A DNA stretch of 20,610 nucleotides, taken from NCBI RefSeq assembly GCF_000350225.1, contig NW_005179302.1, positions 56,465 to 77,074 of the forward strand, read 5' to 3'. The notes beneath the pieces are model-generated. The model worked only from the letters and a program-made list of their open reading frames with translations, had not been told where the DNA came from and did not search any database. The translations under genes were made by a program, and so were the position numbers. Numbering within the stretch: the stretch's first letter is position 1; every line of letters begins with the position of its first letter. The DNA is from Chondrus crispus. Lineage: Eukaryota > Rhodophyta > Florideophyceae > Gigartinales > Gigartinaceae. Shown here in pieces: positions 9,600 to 18,634 of this stretch.

Positions 9600-12500
9600 G
9601 ATGTAGTGGGACGCAGCACTCGATAACGTATGCTCCAGAGTAGACAGGGAGATACTCACGAGCGCGACACATGAGCTCTCTGAGTGGTCCACATCGCACC
9701 TACAGCATCTGCTTGCGATATTAGGTCCAAATCAAAAGCTCCGCACCAACCTTTCATCTGAGCGACGGATAGCAGCGCCAAAACGATAGAGAGTTGCGGC
9801 TTGTGCAATGTCACGGGGCAGAAGATCAAACTGAAAAATATTCTAGGGTGTCAGCAACTTCTGTTCAGGTACGAACGCGCAACGTTTTTAGGACTCAAGT
9901 TTGCATAGAATATTTTTAACTCTCGTAGACGACGTGCCTAAAGCAAGGAACTGGTTCCAGCATACAACTTTGTTTCAACACAGAATCCCGCCCCCCGGTT
10001 TTACCATCCAAAGATGTCAAGACGTTTGCAAATCATTGTCAGATCCACGAAGTCAGAATCAACACCAGTCCTTTGGACTGTGGGAGTAAGGCATTGGGCT
10101 CTACCTAAAAACCTGTTTGAATATTAAATACAGCCCGCTTTTCGATGAAGTCCCTCCACAACGGATCAATTCAGAACGTTTCTGCATTGAATCCGTTGCG
10201 AAGACCACATTTACTTCACAATTCCCTCTCCGATAGCGAGCCGGCGAAATTTTTCTTTGTGTCATTCAGGGCCAGATCTATCCATACGTCCTGAAGAGAG
10301 CAAGCACAAACGTTGTTGGTACCAGAGTCGTCGAGCTAACCGATACGAAAGACTCTTTTCCAAACGATAGCCACAGAGAATGGGTGTGATTCGATTAATT
10401 CTTGGGAAGTGCGATACACAGATGCGCTTTCTACTAAGGCCCTTTTTGATGTACATTATTCTGTTGTGGTGCATAGGAAACAGTCCCAAACAAATACAAT
10501 GCAAATTCTGAATACGAACAATTTGTACTTTGGGCCCTTTTGAATTGAATTCCCTTAAAGAACTACTATGAACAAGGCATTTATCCCCCTGAAAGCAGGC
10601 GCTTCAACCAAGATGTATTCATTCCTTACCGCCGTAAACATATCCATATGGGACGATGAGTCGTGGAGCAGGCCCGAAGAAAAGCTATCCCAGGCGACGT
10701 CCCAATGACGTTTTGGACACTTCACCCCACGGAGATGGATGCACACCCGGTCAATGGCCAGATAAGTTCCTATAGCAAGAATGTGAAATACTCTTTGTGT
10801 AGGGAGCAACTCTTCAATTCAAAAAAGCGCGAGAGGCAATTGACACAGGCCAAGAACGATCAGAATGAGTGCTCTAGAGATCTTCTCTTCAGCAGTGCGC
10901 TTTCGACAACCACGGGGTGACTCATTTCTAGACGGCGAGGAATTACCCAGGTTACTGTAGGTCTCCTTCGGCGTGTTGCCCCAGTCCCCACACTTGAGCA
11001 TTCGTAGGCACAAAATTTCTGCAGCTTTCGCCTTTTTTGAAGAAGAGAGCTACTTTCCTTGTACCAATTGATTGTGTTTGTTTCAGACTTATCGTCTCCG
11101 ATATACCACTGTAGAATACTGAACATGGAACAAGGCGTTTTACTAGACGCGTCTGCATATAATATCATTCATCTTTGCTACTCAAAGATAGAATGGTTCG
11201 CATGACACACGAACCTGCCTAGCCCCGTTCTCAACGATTAATCGAGACATGTCTTTTAACGGACTTTAGTGTAGCGTCTTTACCGATGTTCCCAAGATGA
11301 GGAGTCTATTTCCTCTCACGCGAGCTATTAAAAGGAGTGCAATCCATATCCTTACAAGACCCAACTTTTCTCCCAGGTCTTTCACGATGGACAGCCACTG
11401 TCCCCTCATTGAATGCTTAAGCGCGCTGGATTACAAGGGCGATTCCTACTTTCCCTTCCGCGCCTATCGAATTCAGTATCTTCTAGCATGGCAATTAACG
11501 ACTTCGCAAATACCACTAGTGTCTATATGACATTTGACCTCATATAGGGTCAAATGATCAACTTATGTTTTCTAGACTTGTGCTTTCTCGATAAGAAGGA
11601 GAAAGATACCCTCGCAACCGCACTTGACTTCTACGCTGCGAATGGATGTATTTATAGTGAGAACTGCATGTCCTTTCCTGTTGTTTTAGAAATGCCTAAC
11701 ATAGAAGCTCTTTTGAGCACCCTCGAAATGTTTTGACAACTTCGAAACCAAAATGCCTGTTTAAAAAAGAGACTAGTAACTTAAACTCTATCATATTCTT
11801 AGGCTCTCAGAGTATTTAAAACGGACATTCCGATTTTCTGCAAGATGTTATGGCCGAGTGTAAGTATGTTAAAGAAATTGTATCCAAAAGACTTTCTAAA
11901 ATTTCGATTTAATGTAGATATTTTTGCAAAAAAGCCGGCCTCACGAGGCACACGCTTGTCATCTAGAGACATTGGCTCCATACAGTAGCAAGAACTACTA
12001 CTGTAACCTCGTTTTTGTTTAAGATGTCACTAAGATGGCTTTACAACCATGAGCAAGCTGCCTTCGTGATCAGCAGCTACCGCGAGTTTTGGTTTTGCTT
12101 TAACAAATCATCAACAATGAAACTGCTGCAGTACTGTTTTCGCACACGATAGAGTACATGAAACCTCGTTTCTTCGCTTTTCGAAGAAAATTAAAAAATA
12201 CAATGGCGCAGGGTAATAATGGCAGCAGCAAGCAACGATGTCCATCGGAGGCAACGTGATCGCTCCCATAAAACCATTGTTCCGTGCACTATAGAGATTG
12301 CTTTTCAATAAGCATGCCTCCTCCCGTATTGCTGGATCAGGGAGGACAACAATGCGAATTACCCTTTCGTCATCTTCAATTTGTTTCCATGTTTATAGCC
12401 GACATCGCCCACAAGCCGGCATAGTGGAACATGTTCCAGCGTAAGAGTACATATCTATTGAACACTGTAAAAGTGCAGTGTTTCTCATAGTGAAAAAAAG

Positions 12501-13970
12501 GAACCATGGAAATTGTCGAGTCTCTATGAATCTAGATTTCTTCGAACTAAAGAGCCATATTGCTGTGGCAACACGCACCGCTTTGTTTGGCTCCATTGTT
12601 GTGAAGATACTAGAGGCGAACTCGTTGGAAAACATGTTCTGCCATACAGAACAAAATGCGCGTACTAAATGTTCAACCGTGCAGCACGATCAAAAACTCT
12701 TCAATGCCTACTGCGAAAGGTGTTGGCAAAATACTACTGTACTGTATACGTTCTCCCCCACAGGTCTGTCAGTCTGCCCCTGTTTGCGTTCCCGGACCAA
12801 AAGAAAGTTGTCAGAAGACCGGGCAGGTCATTAACTCAAGAAGTTACATTCACGGTAAGCGAAGTGGCATGCTATCTTTCACATGCGCACTGACAGGGGC
12901 GCTTTGTTGATGTCGAAGGTGAGCAATGCACGAACCTTTTCAGATGACTTCATATCTTATTACTTGACATAAATACAGGTCATTAAAGAGCAGTAGTGTC
13001 ATATTATTGCCCTCGGCAAGCTTGAAGATGGTGGGGGTTTCGTCACGCTCATCTTTCGTCGCAACAAACCTTTTCTGAAAGATTGTTGATGTCCATGCTC
13101 GTTATTGTTGGCGTTGATTTCTTTAGTTTTGTGTTGTTTAAATTAGAGATGATGACCGCTTCAAAAGCTCCAGTCACGGATTTCGAGAGAAAGATAAATA
13201 AAAGTATCTGCAAACCGAGCCTTTCAGGCATAAGAATAATATGCATACAAGATTTAACTGCATCGCTCTGCATGTTATGCAACGGTAATCCAGAGTCATC
13301 TGCGGATTATCTTTACTCCTGCAAAAGATACTAGAGATGACATTAAATGCATCGTTGTCACGAGAATCAGCGCGGTTTTCGGCCAGCAACAACTATTGAG
13401 CGGGGGAGGTCCCGAATAAGAGTGATGTCTACGAATGAAGGCAATGAGAAGCGGATAGATTTTCCCTTGAGGTGTCTGTGATTGCTTTGCTTGAGTTCGT
13501 ACTTGCTTATGCGATTGAAGAGAGTACTGTACATGTTTGTGATGTTTGTTGAGAAACAACGCTGGTAGTACACGGCACTTTCACAGCAGCACTGCTTTGA
13601 AAGCAGGAGCCAAGTGGAATTTGAACGACTCTACAGTAAAGCGGTACAGTGTACAGTACGACCACCTCAACTTTCAAGGCGCTGTTGAGCATTGCACGTG
13701 TCATCGCTGGGCGTGGCAAGACTGACAGTAGCAGCGTGGGCACAGTGATGTCACACAGTGCTCTCCGTCGATGTCGCCTTAGGCGCGCTGCGGCTACTAC
13801 GGCCGACATCCAGGTTAAGGTCCTGCGCTCCGATGGGGAAGACCAATCAGGAAGACCAACGAAGGGTAGGACTAGGTAATATCAAATCTCTGAAACTATT
13901 CTTAGGGAAATAGAACTGTATGCTGATATCATTCTGAAATTGTCAGACTGTAAGAATTTAGAAGGAATTT
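9600..13970. other. A+T-richer block, possibly decayed coding or transposon DNA
   Basis: The block is visibly more A+T-rich and less strand-skewed than the flanking DNA. No intact gene, no reverse transcriptase, integrase or transposase signature, and no pair of long terminal repeats was recognised by eye. Short frames occur on both strands. One minus-strand frame (about 11013 down to 10105) has only six internal stops in roughly 300 codons. Two consecutive ATG frames on the plus strand (11297-11530 and 11554-11736) are separated by an unusual interleaved inverted repeat. TACTGTAC-type words occur at 12735, 13525 and 13651. I regard decayed coding or mobile DNA as plausible but unproven. Confidence 0.45.
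11523..11556. repeat. Interleaved inverted repeat A-B-A'-B' without spacers
   Basis: Block A CTATATGA (11523-11530), block B CATTTGACC (11531-11539), A' TCATATAG (11540-11547) and B' GGTCAAATG (11548-11556) are contiguous. A' and B' are exact reverse complements of A and B but stay in the same order. This is the topology of an H-type pseudoknot and not that of a simple hairpin. The stop codon of the upstream plus-strand ORF is the last triplet of A, and the ATG of the next ORF is the last triplet of B'. Confidence 0.9.
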
Positions 13971-14405
13971 ATTGGACCAATCTGACACGAATCCTTTAAA
14001 CCCTTCAAGGGGTTTTCCAAGTCATGAAAATAAAGGTTTCTGTTACCCGCCATCCTTCCTCCCCCCTTATTCTAACTCCGCACCTGCAATTTTGCACGCG
14101 GGTCGATCGTACAAGAGAATCCTAGTCGGAAAGGTGAAGGTATCATTGTGTCCCTGAGGGCTCAAGATTTCAGCACTGGAGACAGAGCCGACGGAAAAAA
14201 AGCGCGGCACATCTCTTTTCTAGTTTTTGGTCTTCCAACTTTTACGCAGAGCATCGTCCGAACAACGTTTTATTGCAACAGTTGTGGAAAACCTTCACTT
14301 TTGGAATCGCCACAAATCACACCAGTATACGCAGCTACGTAAATAGGAGCACGTGTTTCTTTCAAGAACCGAAAGTGCGCAACGAATTCTGGCCCAATTG
14401 CGTCT
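13971..14405 (+). promoter_or_regulatory. Upstream region of the MED19-like gene
   Basis: Includes a CACGTG (G-box/E-box core) at 14350-14355, about 50 bp before the ATG; a further CACGTG lies at 13695-13700. I see no TATA box that can be assigned with confidence. The transcription start cannot be located from sequence alone. Confidence 0.3.
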
Positions 14406-14951
14406 ATGTCAACCGACGTCATAGAAATCGAGTCTTCGGGTGGGGAGATGAACGCCCTGGCTCCCAGCAAGCCCGAGGGTGGTGATACGGTCCCCCCCAC
14501 CGCGCCGCAGTACTCCGAAGACCTGATGGTCCAGTTTGGGCTAGGGGACGTCCTGGATGGTTTGCGCTCGCGAAAAATGCGCTCGTCGTTTTCGCACTAC
14601 ATTACGGAGATTCAAAAGGAGAATGTCCCGCTCAAGCCGCGCTGTCCCGCCGGATCGCTCGCGGAAATCGCGTTGCAACCCATCAACGAGGACGAGCGAA
14701 GGCTCGAGCTGTTCGATGACCGAGTACTGCGAAATGCCCTGACGTTGAAGGAAAGCGCGGAGAAGCCGCCGTTGCCGGATTGGTTGGACGTGGAACAGCC
14801 GTGGGGAGACGATGACCGCAAGAAAAGACGAAAGGATAGAAGGAAGAAGCGGAAGAAGAAGAAGAGAAAGAGAGGTCATGACGACGGTGGCGACGGGGAG
14901 GACAATGGGAGGGACGATGACGAGAGGCGTGCGAAGAAGAAGAGAAAATGA
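14406..14951 (+). CDS. MED19: MED19-like Mediator complex subunit
   Basis: A 181-residue protein starting at ATG 14406 and ending at TGA 14949-14951. The order of elements fits Mediator subunit 19, a head-module protein that links Mediator to RNA polymerase II in the nucleus. A short acidic/Ser N-terminus is followed by a helix beginning SEDLMVQFGLGDVL (37-50), a basic segment ending in SSFSHYITEI (60-69), then GSLAEIALQP (83-92). Next comes ELFDDRVLRNALTLKESAEK (101-120), which resembles the plant MED19 segment with a DLDTLREAF-type core, and then PPLPDW. The C-terminus has the Lys/Arg-rich tail typical of the family (about 138-156) followed by acidic and basic patches. The assignment rests on remembered family pattern, not a search. 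Another lysine-rich nuclear protein remains possible. Convergent with the YggT gene, 191 nt between stops. Confidence 0.62.
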   Translation: MSTDVIEIESSGGEMNALAPSKPEGGDTVPPTAPQYSEDLMVQFGLGDVLDGLRSRKMRSSFSHYITEIQKENVPLKPRCPAGSLAEIALQPINEDERRLELFDDRVLRNALTLKESAEKPPLPDWLDVEQPWGDDDRKKRRKDRRKKRKKKKRKRGHDDGGDGEDNGRDDDERRAKKKRK

Positions 14952-14972
14952 AAAAGTTGAACAGTTTTGCTT

Positions 14973-14980
14973 GCATGTAA
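14973..14980 (+). promoter_or_regulatory. Candidate poly(A) signal GCATGTAA
   Basis: GCATGTAA lies 22 nt after the MED19-like stop codon. It contains TGTAA, the polyadenylation signal known from green algae. The same 8-mer occurs on the other strand just after the neighbouring convergent gene's stop. Use in this organism is inference. Confidence 0.35.
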
Positions 14981-15132
14981 ATACATTTCTATTTTGTATG
15001 GGACGGGGTAAAGTTTGCGGGAGAAAAGTGCTTTTGTCACAAGGTCGATCGAAGGTTGCCTTGTTTCCCTTGTTGTAAAACCAGCTGAACGTGTCATGTC
15101 CCAGCTGATATGTCGTTGCATTTGTCATTTAA

Positions 15133-15140
15133 TTACATGC
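15133..15140 (-). promoter_or_regulatory. Candidate poly(A) signal GCATGTAA
   Basis: The reverse complement reads GCATGTAA immediately (2 nt) after the TAA stop of the YggT-family gene. It matches the 8-mer following the convergent MED19-like gene. Confidence 0.3.
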
Positions 15141-15142
15141 GA

Positions 15143-15839
15143 TTACGTTGCAGCCACTTTGGCATTGTGAAGCGCTTCCTCCTGTTGAGGTACGCCGGAT
15201 TCGGGTTGTCGGCTTCTGCACCAAGGGCAGTCGTAGCCTGTATCCATGCAGTCATTTTTGAAGTCGGTTCGTTCGGTTAGTTGCTCTTCGTCGTCAAAAG
15301 CGAAAAGACCCCATGAAAGAAGCAAGTAGACCGCGTGACTTACCGATCCAAATGCTTGCAGCAAAAGCAGTGCTAGAATAGGGGAGAGATCAAGCCCGAA
15401 GATTGGGGGGACGGTCTGGCGGAAAAGGTTGAGATACGGGTCGCACACGGTGATCAACGGCCGTACAATAGGGTTAGACTGGACGCCTGGGAACCATGAC
15501 AAAAGAATTCTCGCAACTAGAATTGAAAAACGAGGCAAGTGAGAACGCGGAGCGCATGTTAGTACTGGGAATAGAACAAGAGCTGCATAAAAAACCCTAC
15601 GCAGCCTGTTCAGGCAGAGAAAGCAGCGGCATACCGATGACGTTTTGATATATGTTGAAGAAAGTAACCGTCCCGCCGATGGTCGTGCTCTCCAAAACGC
15701 TGTCTCCAGGGATGATGACTGCGAGGGCGTCGCGACGCCGCAGTGGACGCGTTCTGTTGCGGACGAGAAAGGGAATGGGGACCGCAGCGACGGCAGAGCT
15801 CATTCGCAGTGAACGCCTTCTCAAGAAAACGGTTGGCAT
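15143..15839 (-). CDS. YggT/YLMG-family plastid membrane protein (two exons)
   Basis: Exon 1 runs 15839 to 15635 and exon 2 runs 15516 to 15143; joined they give 192 residues. The start is the first in-frame ATG: the frame extends upstream to 15944 but offers no other ATG, only TTG. Residues 1-45 are Arg/Ser/Ala-rich, like a plastid transit peptide. The YggT domain follows: a membrane segment reading TVTFFNIYQNVIVARILLSW (57-76) with the WFPG motif, then DPYLNLFRQTVPP (94-106), GLDLSPILALLLLQ (109-122) and a second membrane segment. In cyanobacteria and plastids, family members act in thylakoid or envelope membranes, in plastid division and nucleoid organisation (YLMG) or cytochrome b6f assembly (CCB3). 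After the second membrane segment comes an acidic tail with C158, C165 and C168 (CPWC), longer than in usual family members. The exact role is not determined by the sequence. Confidence 0.9.
15517..15634 (-). other. Spliceosomal intron in the YggT-family gene
   Basis: 118 nt, phase 1. The donor is G|GTATGC and the acceptor TTTTTCAATTCTAG|TT. A perfect TACTAAC branch site at 15564-15558 lies about 41 nt before the acceptor. Removing the intron joins the first membrane helix into one continuous family-typical segment (NIYQNVIV-ARILLSW), which is strong evidence that it is real. The sequence confirms a canonical, yeast-like set of splice signals for this genome. Confidence 0.92.
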
Positions 15840-16993
15840 CTTTGTGTTCCCGGAAGTTGGCGTGGATGAGGAGAGGATTAATTGAGAGAAAGAGTGAGCA
15901 AATGATACGGTTCTGGGCAAAAAGCAATGCCCCCAGTTTGGTCAAGTCGTGGAGCTCTCAACTAAATCTCGAGAAGGTGCTCCTCATCACCCCCATTCGC
16001 CATCCGGTCGTTTAGAGCTATTTATTCGAAATATTATGCTGAATCCTGGATTATCCGGAATTGGGAGGTACGCTATACAATTGGAGCACCTCCCCATGTT
16101 TGCTCTCCATCCGACATTCGACGTACGGTAGTCTAATGCCATCGCCTTGAGATGGATTCTAACTTTTGACCAGTGTTGAGCCCTCCCGGCAGGTTCTTCC
16201 TTCCACCCCGACAGGCAGACAACATGAAGACAGCTTTTCATGTTTCAAAGAGGGGGCATAAAGTCGCTTCCCAGCTCTGAGTCTGGAGAAATAGCTCCGT
16301 CTCTGTCGATGTACTTGCGATTTGTTCTTTCCCGCTGAACAACGTCATAAATAATTGCACACGAAGAAGACAGCAGTTCACTTTCGTCATGGGGACGTCG
16401 TCTGATTTCTCAAATTCAGAGTGTTGCTCACGAAAATCGTACAACTTTTCAGGTACAGTTACTTGCGTGACGGAGCAACAGAGAATGCGTCGCACACACA
16501 GTACCTCATCTCCGGAAAGTCCTTCTCTATGTCTCGTTCAAAATAGCGCATTGGTATCAAGGCATGTTCAGTCCATTCAAGGCATTTCAAGAAGAGGACG
16601 CGAACGTGCTGCAGACCAGTATGCCTGGAAGTCCCACGAAAGAATGTACTGCACTGTACCTCGCATCTTCATTGAATTCAATTCGAAGAGGGTGATATGG
16701 TTCCTATGCCCGCCCAAATGGCTAACATCATAATGACCTCACTGGTTATTTTTTTCATTGCAGCAGAGATACCGGGCTTCATGGCGTTTGAACCTTGGCG
16801 AAAGCGAAACGTCGAAACAGAGGCGGCGTTGACCTCTGCCATCCCCAATTACCATCGTCGCATTTGTTTACGTGAACAGCTATAAAAGATCAGAGCTCAC
16901 AGGGGTCCCCTATTACCAATACATACCGCTCCCTTCCATCGGTCCAAGTTCGCTCAAACGGTTCGCTCAAGCTATGCAGCGTAAGTTGATCAA
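15840..16993. other. Intergenic between the YggT-family and multidrug-export-like genes
   Basis: No gene recognised. Short frames on both strands (for example 16389-16733 +, 114 codons) show no family features. TATAAAAG occurs at 16881-16888 on the plus strand, but no plus-strand gene follows it. The promoter of the YggT-family gene and the 3' UTR of the next gene must both lie in here. Confidence 0.5.
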
Positions 16994-17980
16994 TCACGAA
17001 CCCTCTACAGCCTCCTCACTCTTCCCCTCGTCCTCACTTGCCCCAACGCCACCCCTAAAAACCGACGAAACGCCCATCCCGACCAACAGCGTCCCCGCAA
17101 CCAACGCCCCAACCTTCCCCAGCGCGCAAAGCACGGTCATGATACTTGCGGCCATAACCACGCCTGCCGCCAGCGCGGCAAACGACTGCCCGAACGGCAT
17201 GCCGAGCACGAAAGCGACGAGCGACCCCGTCCACGCGCCAGTCCCCGGGAGCGGGACGCCGACGAACAGCGCGAGCGCGACGGCGCGGGAGTTTGCATTC
17301 CCCACGGCGGCGGCCTTCTTCCGCGCCCTGTCCAGGACGCGCGCGGCCAGCGCCTGCACGAAGCGCACGCGCAGGATGAGCATGAGTGGGAGGATGGGGG
17401 CCAGGTTGCCCAACACGGCCAGCAGCAGGGTCTTGAGCGGGTGCATGTTGAGCACAAAGCCGACCGGGATGCCCGCGCGCAGCTCGACGGCGGGCAGCGC
17501 AGATACTAGGAAGACGACCAGCTCGTCCGGCAGCCCACGCGAGCGGAGCTTGTCGGAGATGCGCTGGCTCAGGGGCTTCTTCTCGGGAGGCGAGGCTTCG
17601 TCTTTGAGGTGGTCGTATGTGCGGTGGAGGGGCTTCAAATCGCTCACAGGGCGGTCTGTCAGGTCGGAGGGGGTGGTGAGGACGCCGCTGGGGCCCGCAG
17701 CGCTGACGTGGAGGGTGTCGCTGGGGGGGCTGAAGGGGTGGTGTAGCAAGGCGGCGATGGGGGCCGGCGGGCTGATCATGGCTGCGTGAGCGGGGGAGTC
17801 GGCGGCGGAGAAGTGGACGGAGAAGGCGAGGCCGACGGCTAGGCCGAGGGTTGAAAGGGGGGAGCACCGATGCATTGTGACACGTTGAGGGGGATTGCGG
17901 GGGGGAAGGGGCGCACGGAGAGCGGGCTTGCGGCGGAGGAAGGGGGTGGTGGTGGTGGGGATGTGTATGGCAAACGCCAT
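16994..17980 (-). CDS. Plastid-type putative small multi-drug export protein (COG2426 / PF06695)
   Basis: A 328-residue protein, ATG at 17980 and TGA at 16994-16996. The domain spans about 150-305. The hallmark ALPAVELRAGIPVG (161-174) and the GN...P helix (191-199) come first. The second hallmark, GVPLPGTGAWTGSLVA (241-256), leads into a Gly/Ala-rich helix pair (258-303). These are the conserved signatures of the 'small multi-drug export' family, polytopic membrane proteins found in bacteria, archaea and plant plastids. The substrate is unknown and the name is historical. Bacterial members are about 150-170 residues, so the extra 150 N-terminal residues fit plastid targeting. A basic, Ser/Thr/Pro-rich stretch is followed by a hydrophobic segment (about 42-58) and AHAA (64-67), which could be a second, thylakoid or envelope sorting element. 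An alternative ATG lies at 17875. Highly G+C-rich, so antisense frames are open; these are shadows. Confidence 0.9.
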   Translation of the reverse strand: MAFAIHIPTTTTPFLRRKPALRAPLPPRNPPQRVTMHRCSPLSTLGLAVGLAFSVHFSAADSPAHAAMISPPAPIAALLHHPFSPPSDTLHVSAAGPSGVLTTPSDLTDRPVSDLKPLHRTYDHLKDEASPPEKKPLSQRISDKLRSRGLPDELVVFLVSALPAVELRAGIPVGFVLNMHPLKTLLLAVLGNLAPILPLMLILRVRFVQALAARVLDRARKKAAAVGNANSRAVALALFVGVPLPGTGAWTGSLVAFVLGMPFGQSFAALAAGVVMAASIMTVLCALGKVGALVAGTLLVGMGVSSVFRGGVGASEDEGKSEEAVEGS

Positions 17981-17981
17981 G

Positions 17982-18024
17982 CGAGGGAGAGGGAAAGGAA
18001 GGGGAGGAAGGGGAGGAAGGGGAT
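17982..18024 (-). promoter_or_regulatory. Pyrimidine-rich leader with 11-bp tandem repeats
   Basis: Immediately before the ATG of the multidrug-export-like gene, the sense (minus) strand is almost pure pyrimidine. It contains about three copies of an 11-bp unit of the form CCTTCCTCCCC. It is probably part of the 5' UTR or core promoter. Function is inference. Confidence 0.4.
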
Positions 18025-18590
18025 CGGGTCTTTGGTCGGGAGCGCAGACTTTGGGGTGCTGCGCGGGATGATTGCAGGGGAGGTAGGTGATTGAGAGGTG
18101 GGGGCCGTTTCCCGCAAGCGATGGCAGACGTGGACTTGCGCATTGCGGGGCGTAATTGGATGTCGCATTTCTTCATATCAGTGGTGAATGGCTGTTTCTA
18201 AACAACAGCAGCAGAGGCAGTCTGATGGGAGCGGAAGCGAGCGGAAATCGGGCGCTGGGGACGTCCTGTCCACCTTCACGTAAATTGATCCACCGCAATC
18301 CCTCGCGCACTCTCTAACCATGTCGTCATGCGATGTTGACTACAGCATTCCCTGCCCTACATTTCCACTTCTTCGGCATGGAAAGCCATAAACCACTGGG
18401 GCTCTTAAGACTCAAAATATACAGTCACCTGATCTTCAAGCGAATGAGGAAGTAGAAGTATCACGCGTCTTACACCACCGTCAGAAGATATATGTCGGGT
18501 ATGATGCTCATAGAGCATCTCTACCTGCCTTTCTATTTACTATTGAAGGTCGAAGTTCCTAACCCCCCCTATCATTCAACATACTTTGAA

Positions 18591-18633
18591 ACGAAACATG
18601 GACAACTTGGAATCCAAGTTGTCCATGTTTCGT
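18591..18633. repeat. Long hairpin 1 of second pair: 21-bp perfect stem, 1-nt loop
   Basis: Arms 18591-18611 and 18613-18633 are exact reverse complements around a single A at 18612. The centre reads TTGGA-A-TCCAA. It is followed after one base by another hairpin of the same design. Confidence 0.93.
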
Positions 18634-18634
18634 C

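Noticed and set aside
9660..9831. Exon-like minus-strand block bounded by TTTTTCAG and GTGAGT
   Set aside because: Splice-like ends flank the block, but no single frame is both open through it and recognisable, and no neighbouring exon can be defined.
13083..13334. Plus-strand frame ending in a CxxC...ES...YLYSC pattern resembling the zinc-binding end of LINE reverse transcriptases
   Set aside because: The expected histidine is missing, no reverse transcriptase motifs lie upstream, the frame starts at TTG and the opposite strand is equally open. Similarity is too weak to call.
14541..15128. 195-codon minus-strand frame opposite the MED19-like gene
   Set aside because: Antisense shadow. Its Leu/Ser-rich stretch mirrors the lysine- and acid-rich tail of the plus-strand protein.
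16881..16888. TATAAAAG as a TATA box
   Set aside because: Plus-strand orientation with no plus-strand gene downstream; it lies beyond the 3' end of a minus-strand gene.
16872..18176. Long plus- and minus-strand frames overlapping the multidrug-export-like gene (305 and 373 codons)
   Set aside because: Shadows of a very G+C-rich real gene; translations are Ala/Ser/Thr/Arg/Pro-rich without domains.
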